DNA of 64,000 nt from Sanguinoderma infundibulare (taxonomy: Eukaryota; Basidiomycota; Agaricomycetes; Polyporales; Polyporaceae). The notes beneath the pieces are model-generated. The model was not told the origin of the DNA, did no database searches, and saw only the letters and a program-made list of their open reading frames with translations. The stretch spans positions 3,720,001-3,784,000 of the forward strand of contig JAVLRN010000001.1 in the NCBI GenBank assembly GCA_032821775.1, in the 5' to 3' direction. The position numbers and the translations under genes are program-made. Shown here piece by piece: positions 1-10,634 of this stretch (the first letter of the stretch is position 1; each line of letters starts with the position of its first letter).

Positions 1-2
1 GC

Positions 3-137
3 CACAGGCACGAGGCCTACAAGTCTTCCGACTCGGGCAAAGGCAAAACGGTCTCGTTGACTGTTGTGAGAAGTGGACCTTTCTCTAAGGCACCTCGTCC
101 TCAGAGGAGACGGCGACTTGAACGTAGAGTTCGATGA
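3..137 (+). CDS. possible 3' end of an unidentified gene (5' partial)
   Basis: An open frame enters from the left edge and ends with a TGA at 135-137. The roughly 44 residues are basic, with an Arg-rich tail (RRRRLERRVR), and match no family I recognise. It could be the C-terminus of a plus-strand gene, or chance. Nothing else supports it. Confidence 0.2.
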   Translation, partial: HRHEAYKSSDSGKGKTVSLTVVRSGPFSKAPRPQRRRRLERRVR

Positions 138-945
138 GAACAGCCAACAGTCATGCGTGTGATGCAGAAGTGGAGAAGCCGGCAGCATTGTACGTCACTT
201 CCGGAGAGGGACATGTCTTTTTTGCAGACGTGTTTCGAGAAAGGTGGCGGAGTGCGCATTTCGTCGCAATCCCACCGACTCAATAGCGGTCGGGGCGGCT
301 TGGGACTCTCACGCAGGGCGACAATGGGGAAGATCGATAGAAAGAACAGGTCGACGCGTGCATCATTCAAGCGGTGGACGTAAAACGTAAGCGCAAGACG
401 AGCGCGAGGGCGTCAGAAGGTCGTAATGAGAGCAAGACGCGCCAAGCCGTGGCATCTCGAGCCTCGAGGAGCCTGGATCATTGGACGACCCGGGTATCGG
501 AGGCATTCTCCGACGATACGCAGCGATGCCCCTCGCCAGCTATGTCTCCATGACCCCAGCCGAGAGGCGGTTGCCCGGTCCACGGGCGCGGAGAGTTCCT
601 GGGGGTGATGCCCGCCGGGAAGGAGCCCAGAGAGCGGCTTAAAGACAAACAGGGCCCTCGATGCGCCTCATCTTGGCACCCTTCCCTTGGCCCAGGACGC
701 TCTTCTCTCCCTGTTGGATTCCAGGACAGCGTTGCGGTGAGTGCGATGGTCGTTGGAATCGCGAGCGCCGCCGCTCAAACGAATCACAGCTTTCCTGATT
801 GGGTTCCCCGAGACAGTGGGTCGCGCAAATTGAGGTAGGTCGACGCTACCGTTCGCCTGGTCCGCCCCCATCGACGGCACCGACCGCTGCCCTGGCTCGT
901 CCCCACGCCGTCTTTGACCGCTCGCTCACAAGATGGCCCCAGATC
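138..945. other. intergenic, no convincing gene
   Basis: Short overlapping open frames occur on both strands, but none shows a recognisable domain, consistent splice sites or codon use like the neighbours. The right part should hold the promoter and 5' UTR of the metal transporter that starts at 946. No clear TATA box was seen. Confidence 0.4.
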
Positions 946-3071
946 ATGACTGGCGTGGAGTTCAATCAACAGGACCTTGACTACCTCGCGTCGCGCTCAG
1001 GGCCCTCGACGCCGGGGCGCGCGAGTTCTTCCTCGGTCAGTTTCAAGCAGTCGGAAATGGGCGCTGGGTTAGATCTCATCTAGGAACGGAACAGAGCACT
1101 GGAACCGTCACCGATCCCAAAGCCAAAGACGTCGAGCGCGGCTCAGGCTCCGGATCCACCCCCAGCGAATACGCCGACCCGTACTCGTTGCGCGAGGGCT
1201 ACAAAACACCAGAAGACATCGGCACGCTCAAAAAGCACAGATCGGGGCGCGCCCTGAGCAAGTTCTACGAGAAGCAGAATGATGTGCGCGCTTTTGCGTT
1301 CGACCATTGCGTCGGTGCAGTTTAGGTTGACGTTTGGCTCACAGCTCATCTCGTCGCTTCTCAAGCCAATGGAGGAGCACACGGAAGACGCGAAGCAGGA
1401 GGAGGGTTCTTCGCAAACGCAGGTAAGCCGCGCGTGTCCGCCAGCCTTGCTATCCCGACCTTACCCGAAGTGCAGGTCCGCATTGCCATTTGGGCGAGCC
1501 TCCTCGCAAACATCTTCCTCTGCGTCCTTCAAAGTGCGCGAACCCTGGCTTCTCTTTATATAATCAGATGCCCTGACGTGATAGCGTTCCGCAGTGTACG
1601 CCGCGATCGCCTCCGAGTCCCTCGCTCTCCTTTCCACCGGTATCGACGCCGTCTTCGACATGAGCAGCAATATGCTACTCTTCTGGCTCCACCACAAAGC
1701 CGCCCACATGAACAAGGACAAGTGGCCCGTCGGCGGCGCCCGCCTCGAGACGATCGGGAACATCCTCTACGGTAAGTCGCGCATGGTTCCAAGGCGTTGG
1801 TTTGCGTGCGCGCGTGCTCAACGTACTTCTTTCCGCAGGCTTCCTGTGCGTGTCTGCGTCTCTCGGCGCCCGCCGCGCCATCGCCGCTGATCGCGTTATG
1901 TACAGCATGGGTTCCGTGAACATTGTCGTCTTCATCGAGTCCTTCCGCAGCATCATCATGCGCGAGAGCGACGAGGACACGAACGCCCTCCATCTGGCCT
2001 CGCTCATCGAAGTCTCGGCAGCGTGGGGTGCGCCAAGCGACTGCCGCTTCTGTGTGCTCGCTCACCCCTACTAACGCCCTGGCGCGTCCTTAGGTGTCAA
2101 GCTTCTCCTCTTCTTGTACTGCTTTTCCCTGCGCAAGCGGTCGAGCCAAGTGCAGGTCTTGTGGGAGGACCACAGGAACGATCTCTGGATCAATGGCTTC
2201 GGTATGGGTCCCTGTTGACGTTCATGTTCGACGACCCTGACGCGCCTCGGAAGGTGTCATCATGTCTGCCGGTGGTAGCAAGATCGTCTGGTGTACGCTC
2301 TCCCATTCGCTTTCTCCTACAGGCGCATCACGTTAGCTGACCCTTCGGCTCCGACGCTCCCAGATCTCGACCCTCTCGGAGCCATGATCGTACGTCGTCG
2401 CATACGCTCGCGTACCCTTGCCGTGGCCCCGGTCACCACGATCTGACACCCTGCCCCCCGCGTGCCGCAGATCGCGCTCTTTGTCATCGTCTCGTGGGGA
2501 AGCACGATCTACGAGCAGTTCGAGCTCCTCGCCGGCAAGTCGGCCCCGCACGAGTTCATCCAGCTCATCATCTACAAGGCGATCACCTTCAGCGACGAGA
2601 TCGAGAAAATAGACACCGTGCGCGCGTACCACGTCAGTACCCACGCTCATCCCTCTCCCCCTCTCTCTCTCTTTCTCTCGTCCATACCCACTGACCCGTC
2701 GGCCTCCCGCTCCCGCTCCTCGCCGTATGGCCTCCCACAGAGCGGACCGGTACGTACACCCCGCTCACACGGATACGCGTTTCGAACCGACAGCTGACCG
2801 GCCGGACGGAACCAGGACTACTTTGTCGAGCTCGACGTCGTCATGAACGCCGACACGCCTCTCTGGAAAGCGCACGACCTCGCCGAGCAGCTGCAGAACA
2901 AAATAGAAGCGCTCCCAGGCGTCGAGCGTGCGTTCGTCCACGTCGACCACGAGACCTCCCACGCACCCGTACGTACAGTATCGCCCGCCCCGGCACCCGG
3001 GTTCCTTTCCTGAGCTCACCTCGCCTTCCCCCCGCCCCGCCCCGCAGGAGCATACCAAGTCACGTGAATGA
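946..3071 (+). CDS. CDF-family cation efflux transporter, Mn-type
   Basis: Cation diffusion facilitator, a proton-coupled exporter of divalent metal from cytosol into organelle or out of the cell. The start at 946 begins MTGVEFNQQDLDYLASRSG. A first intron at 1036-1094 joins it to a soluble N-terminal region (EYADPYSLREGYKTPEDIG), and about nine further short introns follow (for example 1284-1344 and 2293-2363). The transmembrane core carries DAVFD in TM2 and DHRND in TM5. This paired D-x3-D arrangement is the known signature of the Mn-transporting CDF group, whereas Zn transporters usually have H-x3-D. WPVGGARLETIG matches the conserved loop after TM2. The soluble C-terminal dimerisation domain (DYFVELDVVMNADTPLWKAH, then VERAFVHVDHET) is complete. 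The protein ends EHTKSRE. Mn specificity is inferred from the motif only. Confidence 0.92.
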
Positions 3072-3258
3072 TTCCCTTGACACACGGTTCGCGTTAAGTG
3101 GTCGTGAGCTCGTACGCAAGCACGTCCCGCGCAGAAAGCATAGGTATATTACCGGGGAGGGGGGGGAGGCGTATTCTTGGTAGACATTATCCCAGGACCA
3201 GTAGCATGTATCCTTGCACGATTCCATCCGTTAGTGATAAGCTGTACTTGTACCCGAC

Positions 3259-6200
3259 TTACTCCAATTCGATCGTCTCCGCCTCCGCACCGTCACCGCC
3301 CGCGAACGTCCACGCGCGCACGCGCTTCATCCCCGCGTCGAACTCCTCCAGCAAGTCCATCGTCTTCGGCGCGGCTGCGGTCGCCGCCGCCGCCGCCGTC
3401 GCCGTCTGCTGCTGCTGCTGCTGCTGCTTTTTCTTTCCGCTCCGGCGCGAGTGGCTCGGGCCGATCGGGACTTCGCCCAAACTCAGCAGGGCGGACGAAG
3501 ACGCGGACGTGCCGGGGTACGCAGGGGGCATATCGTAGTAATCATCCTCGCCCCAACCGAAGCCGTCGTCCATGTCCATGTCCATGCCCACGACCGGGCC
3601 GCTCATGCTGGTGGCGTACTGGATGGGCAAGAGGCTTGCCCCGCTAGGATACAGACCCGCCGGGCCGCCGTAGAAGCCGGCGCCGCCCCCACGCGAGCGG
3701 GTGTACTTGCGGATGTTCGGCTGCGTCTTCGCCCAGTCTTGTATGCTGAAGGCACGGTCCTTGAGCGTTCTGCGTGACGTGACGGGGGAGCTCGGGGGAG
3801 GCACTCAGACGACGTACCATTTCCTGATGATGTCGTGGCGGGTAGAGAAATGCGAGGCGATGACCTCCTGTACGCGGCGAGGACGATCGTGTGAGCATAC
3901 CTTCGGTCTACGGAAATAGCGCACACTAGACTCACGCCCCATGTCCCATGTCTATGCTCGTCCTTCAGCCACTCGACGATCGCCCAGCGCGTCGTCTGCA
4001 TGCATATGTTCTTGTTGTACTCGATGCTCATCTTGTTGTCTGGATTCGCCCGCCCGAATCCCGGCCTGTCAATGTCCATGCGACCCGTCAGTCCACGCCC
4101 GCCTCTGCATGGAACCGAGGCACTCACTCGTTGAAGTACGGCAGGTCAATCAGGATCATGCTCTGGATCGACACGAGCACCTGCAGCAGCGTCGACTTGG
4201 GCGACCACTGCTCCTCCGGCCTTCACATGCACCCCCATCACCGGAAATTAATGGGCGCCACGTCAAGCCGTGCCATCAATTTCCCGAGAGCACACAACGG
4301 CACCACAAGCAAAAGCAACGTCAATCAGCACCCGTTGATCAAACGATGATCGTCCCCGGCGTTCCGGCGTTCCGGCGTCCCCGAACACCCGAAGACGCAG
4401 AGAGACAGGCAAAGACTTGGACACGCACCGGCCGGGCCAGGTCCCGAGGAGCGACAGGCAGACCTTGCCGGTGTTGTACAGGTTCGGGTTGAAACGCACG
4501 GATCCGCCGCCGGTCGTACGGAGGTGCATGAGCGGCGGCTTGTTCGGGTACTCGAGCGGGATGAAGCAATCGAACTCGAACAGCCCGCCGGCGTATGGTG
4601 TCCCTTCTGGACCGGCGATCATGATCTTGCTGCGAAGGGAGAGGGGGGTCAATCGAAGGTCGATCGGGAGAAGACGAAGTAAACGGGAGCAGAAATGGAA
4701 CGGGAGGCACAGGGGAGGAGGACATGTTGATAGAGTTTGACTTTGATGATGCAGGAGGAAATAAAAGAGGAGAAACTCACATCGCGTCGTTCCGGACCTC
4801 GTCCACACGGACCCACACCCCTGGCGGGAGGCTCGTGGCCATCACCGCCAGCTCCTTGACGAGGTGCAGGCGGTCCTTTGGGTTCCGTGTCGCGTTCGCG
4901 GTCCGCACCAGCTCCTGGCCATAATTGTACGTCGGGAAGTTGTGGCCTGTCCCGTCGGAAAGCGTGACGTACTTGAACGCCAGCTGCTCACATTCGGCTG
5001 CATATTTGCGCTCGAGCTCAATGTTGGTGTCGCGGCCCTTGCCTTTATCCTTTCCTTTCTTCTTGCCGCTGGATGTTGGTCCTGATGAGGCTGGTTCGGA
5101 TGATTCGGGTCCTCGGAGGATCACTGCGGGGTCTTTGCCCATTACGGTCATGGCCCGTTCGATATCGTCCCGTGCGACGATGATGTCGCCACATAATGAA
5201 GTCGCTTTCACCGCTGTCTCCGTGACGTCGGCGTCATCATCATCGCCGGACTCGAGCATACTCGACGCGCCGGCCAGGAACGCTTCACATTGCCTGGTAA
5301 GCTTCTTGAAGTGCACGTACAGTGGCGGGGCTTGAACGTATGCATCCGTGTCCTTGTTGCGTTCCCAAGTGATGTCGTCCTCACCCCACATCCAGTCTTC
5401 GATTCCACAACTTTTGGACATCTCCCATCGCTGGCCAACGAGGACCTGTTACGCGCAAGATTGTTTCAGGACCGCATTAAGTAGCGGAATGATTGTTTGG
5501 AATACTTCAAGAGTCAGCTCGCAATCGGCCATCCGCCTGAGTAAACCAAGCATGGCATGATAAACGTCTATGCGGGCTATCCAGTCCGTCACGGAATCGT
5601 TCCGGAGGAGGTTGCCGAGGAGGTCGGGCAATTGAGACATAGAGAGCAACGCGTCGATCGTCTGATGGGGGAGAATGTCATACATCTGCGGCTCGTCCGC
5701 GTAGGGTGCGGGGAGGTAGCCCGTGATCGTGTTCAGGGCGCGGACGGTGATCTGATCGAAGTGCTGCACGAGCTCGTCGAGGCGCGAGGACGCAGCGGAG
5801 GCTCTGGTGCTGCGGCCAGGACCAAAGGCGCGTCCTTTGCCGCGCCCGCGGGCAGAGGGGCTGCAGTATACTACGTCGAAGGCGCCGTAGCGGGAGTCCA
5901 TGCCGTATCCCGTGCCTCCGGGACCGACGCTGCCAATTTTGTTCTTGTGTGCTTTTGCGACGGCCTCGCGGGCGCGTTGGTCAGAGGTTTCGCGTTCGCC
6001 GAGGTACTGCCTGTCGAAGCCGCCGAGGGCTTCGAATAAGGCAATGGCACGAACGTTGGTGCAGCAGGTCTCAACCTTGCACTCGGCGCGGTCGCCTTTG
6101 CATGTGAGGGCGCAAGAGACGGGTGCCATGCAGCCACGACAGTGGTTCGTCTTACACGCCTTGCAGGGCAGGTGGAGGAGACGGAGCAGGCTGGAAGGCG

Positions 6201-6903
6201 AGCCGGTGTGCTGAGGAAAGATTACCTGGAAGCGAAGCGGAGAGTGAGATGGCGTGATGCGGAGGGCGTATAGGCTATTTACATGTCCGCGAGGAGATGG
6301 AAGAGCGGCGGCGCATGAGGGGCAGGACTTGTTTCCCGTAAAGAGGTCTTTGCATTGCTCAAGCTTTGTAACGGACGGGAGAGGTGCGCTAGCGGGGGTG
6401 GCGTCGTCATCGATTGCTTCAGGACGAGGCGGAGGGGGGACGGAGGGTTTCGATTTGCCTTTAGCTGGCTGGCGGGGTGACGTCGAGGACGTCGGTTGGC
6501 GGTTTAGTCGGGAGTCCTCCACGGCCCACTCTTTGGCGAGGCGACGGGCCATGGCTTCGTCATCTTCAGGAACTGGCTCTGGCTCGGAGCTGTCGTTGTC
6601 TAAGATCTCAATGACACCGTCAGGGGTAGAAGGAATGCGTTCCGAGCGCGTGCCACGACTGGGGCTGGCTGACTGCGGGAGAGAGGACGGACGGGGAGAG
6701 TTGGAGCTAGTGCCGTTCCACTCGTGCTGGAGCTTTTGAGCGAGTGCCTCGCTCTCCTCGTGGGCCTTGATCCGGGCGAGAATGGACTCGAGCGAGTCCT
6801 CGTCGTCTTCGTCGAGGACGGAGTTGAGAACAGGGGTGGTCGCCGGTTTCTTCGGGCACTTTGCGGGGGAGTCTGGCGAGAGGCGGCGTTTGCGGCTGGA
6901 CAT
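3259..6903 (-). CDS. large BIRC6/UBE2O-like E2 ubiquitin-conjugating protein
   Basis: Multi-exon gene starting [20 protein letters not shown]. The N-terminal third is acidic and disordered. A Cys-rich segment follows (CPSC; then [13 protein letters not shown] and further Cys pairs to CC), probably zinc-binding and reminiscent of RING/IBR ligands. Next is a helical segment ([20 protein letters not shown]) like one near the BIRC6 C-terminus. The UBC domain lies in exons at about 4800-3780: [20 protein letters not shown], then [20 protein letters not shown] with the catalytic Cys, then [20 protein letters not shown]. The canonical HPN triad reads NPN, as known in BIRC6 and UBE2O. The C-terminus is low complexity, with a polyGln/polyAla tract and an acidic tail. 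No BIR repeats are visible. An intron at 6228-6284 interrupts the Cys-rich region. Likely a hybrid E2/E3 acting in cytosol; substrates unknown. Divergent from the kinase gene starting 405 bp away. Confidence 0.9.
3408..3431 (+). repeat. CTG/CAG trinucleotide tract encoding polyglutamine
   Basis: About seven uninterrupted GCT/CTG triplets on the plus strand encode a run of seven Gln on the minus strand in the C-terminal tail of the E2-like gene. An imperfect GCC/GTC tract beside it encodes Ala/Thr. Such tracts are prone to length change. Confidence 0.85.
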
Positions 6904-7308
6904 GGCAGACGTACGCGACGCGAGACGCGTTTCAGGGAGGAAGCGGCGAGGATGGTGCAGAGATCATGCACACAGACGACAGACGAGACGAGATGCCGCT
7001 TGGCTGCGGCTCTGCTGCTGCACGCGCGCGGGCGTCTGGGAGGATGTGTGTGCCCGAAAAGGGCGCGGGCGGCTGTCCTCTGGCGTTGGGCCTCTGGGTC
7101 TGCGGTCCTGAGCTCTTCGCTGCCCGCGCCGCTTCGCCTTCCCCTCCACTTCTTGTTTATTCGCTCCGTTGCTCCTCGCGCTATCTCTTACGCTGTCTAA
7201 CGTGTGCTCTATCTCGCATCCCCGCTCCCGCATCGTCCGCTCTCGCCCTCCACGACCTCACGATCCACATCCACGACCTCTTAAACACATACACCACACT
7301 TTTGTGCG
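6904..7308. promoter_or_regulatory. shared divergent promoter region, E2-like gene and STE20 kinase
   Basis: This 405-bp spacer separates the two start codons of divergent genes. It contains pyrimidine-rich stretches near the kinase start. No TATA box was recognised on either side. It presumably holds both 5' UTRs and the core promoters. Confidence 0.4.
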
Positions 7309-9927
7309 ATGGTAAGCCTTGCTCTCCCGCGATTGCCTCCCGATTTCTGCGCTCCGTTTCTGATGGTCTTTCCTCAGGATAACCACCACCAAGACCCGGA
7401 GGAGTTTTATGTGAAGCAGGACAGGATCGGTGCGCACATCCCCCGCTATCGTCGCACGCTCTCCGTCCTAACGTATTCACTGCGCCCAGGCAAGGGCTCT
7501 TTTGGAGAGGTATACAAAGGGTGCGTCTCTACCCTGCGCTCTAACTGCGTCCCTTCACGTCCTCATCTGTCCCCACCCTTCCCGCCGTCTCAGCTACGAC
7601 AAGCGCACCCAGAAAACGGTGGCCATAAAGATCATCGATCTCGAGAGTGCAGAAGACGAGATTGAGGACATCCAACAAGAGATCCAGATCCTCTCCCAGC
7701 TCGATTCCCCCCATGTCACCAAATACCACGGTTCCTACCTCAAAGGCTCCCACCTCTGGATCGTCATGGAGTACGTCTCTTTCATCTCCTTCCTCGTCGC
7801 CCCACCCTGAATCACTTCCCCAGATACTGCTCTGGAGGGTCGTGCTCCGACCTGGTAATGACATCACTCGCCTCTGCCCCATCCTTCCGCTGATCGCAAA
7901 TGTCTTGTCCAGATGAAACCGGGCGTATTCCGGGAAGAATATATTGCGATCATCGTCCGCGAGCTCCTCCGGGGCCTCGAATATCTTCACACCGAAGGAA
8001 AGCTGCATCGAGATATCAAGGGTACGTCATTGCTCGCGACTCCATCCAAAGCCCCCGGGTCCATGGTGGAACATGCATTGCGACGCTTCGCGCGCTTTCC
8101 GCCCTGTAACACGTCTTCAGCTTGGTGGCGTGGACGTGAAACTCGTCCGACATAGCAGGCCTCGTCCATGTGGTCGGTCGAGTTTCACTTCCACTGCTAT
8201 CCGCGCCCGCGCGGTTGACTAGTGACAATGTCCACAACGACTTGCGAGAAGGTCGTGTGGCCTGGTCGCGGATGCAGAGCAGGTACATCCGCCCGTCGTG
8301 ACATCATACGGTCATGCGCAATCCCCGAGTGGACATCAGGTCCTCCCACGGCGTGCAACGTCCGTGATAACCGTCATCTGCCCAGTCCGCGCTCCAATTC
8401 AGCTCGAAACGAGTTGTTCCGGAGGGTGCGACGACAGACATGTTACATGGCCGAAGAAGTTCCCAGTGTTCGACCATCGAGCTCTCTTCGTATACTGCGT
8501 TGAATAATAGGCACTCACCCTTAGCTTTTCTCCTCTAGCGGCGAACATCTTGTTGTCAGCTAATGGCGAGGTCAAGCTGGCCGACTTTGGCGTTTCGGGA
8601 CAACTGTCTGGTACTTTGTCCGCGAAGAAGAATACCTTTGTAGGAACACCGTACTGGATGTCGCCGGAGGTCATCAAGCAGAGCGGGTATGACCACAAGG
8701 CAGACATCTGGAGTTTGGGCATCACGGCAATAGAGCTCGCAAAGGGCGAGCCGCCGTATGCGGAGCTCCATCCCATGAAGGTTTGCTCACCTGTCGTTCC
8801 CGGGTCTCCGCCGGGTCTCACCGCGTATTACTTCCAGGTCTTGTTCCTGATCCCCAAGAACCCGCCGCCGACGCTCGAGGGGCCGTTCTCTAAGTCCTTC
8901 CGCGAGTTTGTGTCCTGCTGTCTGCAGCGTGACCCCAAGGATGTGAGTGCGACGCCCTCCATTCCGTTCCCATGCTAAGTGCGCCCCCATCAGCGACCAT
9001 CCGCACGAGAGCTGCTAAAGCACAAGTTCGTCCGGATGGCGAAGAAGACCAACTATCTCACCGAGCTCATCGAGCGCCACGAACGATGGAAGGCCGAGGG
9101 CGGCGACAGGATGGAGGAGGAAGAGCGGCACCATGTCGAGGAGCTGTACGTCCACTTATTCTCTCACCCCTTTCCCACATCGCCCCACACAATCCCCTTC
9201 CTTGTCTCACCCTTGCGCTTGTACAGGAATGGAGCCTCCGATCCTGAGGACTTGTGGGACTTCGGCACAGTCCGCCACGCCGCCACTGTCGGGAGGGCGG
9301 CGAACCCAGTGCAGGTCTCCGGGCCGCCGCTGACGTGGGAGAACAATGGGACTGCGCGGACGGCGTCCGACGACTCGTCCAACTCGGGCAGCTCGTCATC
9401 CTCGGGCAGGCGTGGGCCCTCTGATTCATCGGTGGCGACGACAGTCACCGCCAAGGGAGACCTTCCTCCCATCCCGACATCTGGGCAGGGTCCTCCAACA
9501 CCGAGGAAGGGTAGCTACGACGGGCAGGCGACGATCCGGAACGGTGCCGTGCGCGAGCCGAGTGATGAGGACGACTACGAGAGCGCATACGGGCATAACC
9601 TTCGCGGCGACGTCGACGATGAATTGCCAGACACGACTATGCTTGATTCGGTCGTGCTGCCCGCTATTGCTTCGGTAAGTTCCTTTGCGTTTTTGTTGTG
9701 GAGTTCGGGATACGACGCTAACTTACCCACCCCGCTTCGGTGTTTTTGCCCTGCCGTTGCCGACGCTCATTCGCTAGCTGTTCCCCCGGGTCTCGACGCA
9801 GGAGGCACGCGTCGCCCTGAGCGCGCTCCAACGCGCGTTCACGGACGCGGAGCGCATCATCCCCGGTGTCACCCTAGAGCTTATCAACGAGATTGTAGAC
9901 TCGGTCGAGCGGGTGGACGACTCATGA
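7309..9927 (+). CDS. germinal-centre (GCK-III/MST, STE20-family) serine/threonine kinase
   Basis: Kinase acting in Sid1/Don3/Kic1-type pathways (septation, polarity). The first exon is only the ATG at 7309-7311, spliced to [18 protein letters not shown]. Kinase motifs in order are [47 protein letters not shown] and [20 protein letters not shown]. Motif spacing is continuous once introns are removed. The domain ends near [13 protein letters not shown], followed by a Ser-rich linker and a C-terminal helical segment ([16 protein letters not shown]) resembling the dimerisation/MOB-scaffold region of this group. One intron (8022-8538, inside the catalytic loop) is about 517 bp, ten times the usual size here. 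The rest are about 50-80 bp. GCK-III assignment rests on the kinase core plus the short C-terminal tail. Regulation is not visible from sequence. Confidence 0.94.
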
Positions 9928-10634
9928 GCGCGATCATCTAGCCCCAAACTTTAGCACACAGTGTGCATCCAGCTAGCTCCGTTCGTCCCGTCTCCCGCCC
10001 GCCACGTTATGTGTGTTGGCTGTACTCGTATACTATTTTCCCATCTCCATCTCCATCCCCATCTCCCGCGCCCGTCCCCCACTTGCGATTTGAGCCTCAC
10101 TCTCGGTACCTCCCTCCCTCCCTCGATTTGTGCCTTCCTTCCCTCCTTGCTCATGGACGATCACATCTGACGTTTCCCCCTTATTCCCCCTGGGTACATA
10201 ATCATCCCATCCCATCCCATCCCACCTCATCCAGTCCGTTCAGACCCCCATCCTGAGTTAGTTACACATACCTATCCATGCACTGTCTAATTGTGCCACT
10301 GCATGCATGTATCCCCCTCCCTCTCGCCCTCGCCCTCTCGCCGTATCACGCGACATTCGTCTTGGCTCTTCTTCCCCAGACTCCCCCTGGCACCGCAGTA
10401 CTACCACCACCGATGTATACCATAGGATCTCCGCACCATACCACCAATAATCACACCAAACAAACAAACGTGCATTGCCATCCCGTCGCAAAACGCGGAC
10501 GCTCCTGGTGTATATTGCAGCCGTTGCGTACATAGTATGTTAGGCCCGTCGGATTTGGCCCCTAGCGCACAATCAGCCATCGTACGTTTAGCACCGAGCT
10601 GTACATACTAAAGTACTGCGTACTGCATCCCGAT
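9928..10634. other. convergent 3' intergenic region with pyrimidine-rich repeats
   Basis: Lies between the 3' ends of the kinase and AP-3 delta genes and must hold both 3' UTRs and polyadenylation signals. It contains simple CT-rich sequence: CCATCT repeats near 10041-10066 and a CCCAT pentanucleotide run near 10205-10226. No gene is seen. Confidence 0.6.
10205..10226 (+). repeat. (CCCAT)n microsatellite
   Basis: Four consecutive CCCAT units are visible in the convergent intergenic region, flanked by imperfect copies. Likely a length-variable simple repeat. Confidence 0.85.

Noticed and set aside
1556..2065. 169-codon minus-strand frame over the CDF gene
   Set aside because: Antisense to clear CDF coding sequence, with Cys/Arg-rich shadow composition.
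8022..8538. A box C/D snoRNA in the long kinase intron (GTGATAA near 8371)
   Set aside because: The C-box match is weak and no paired CTGA D-box with flanking stem was found.
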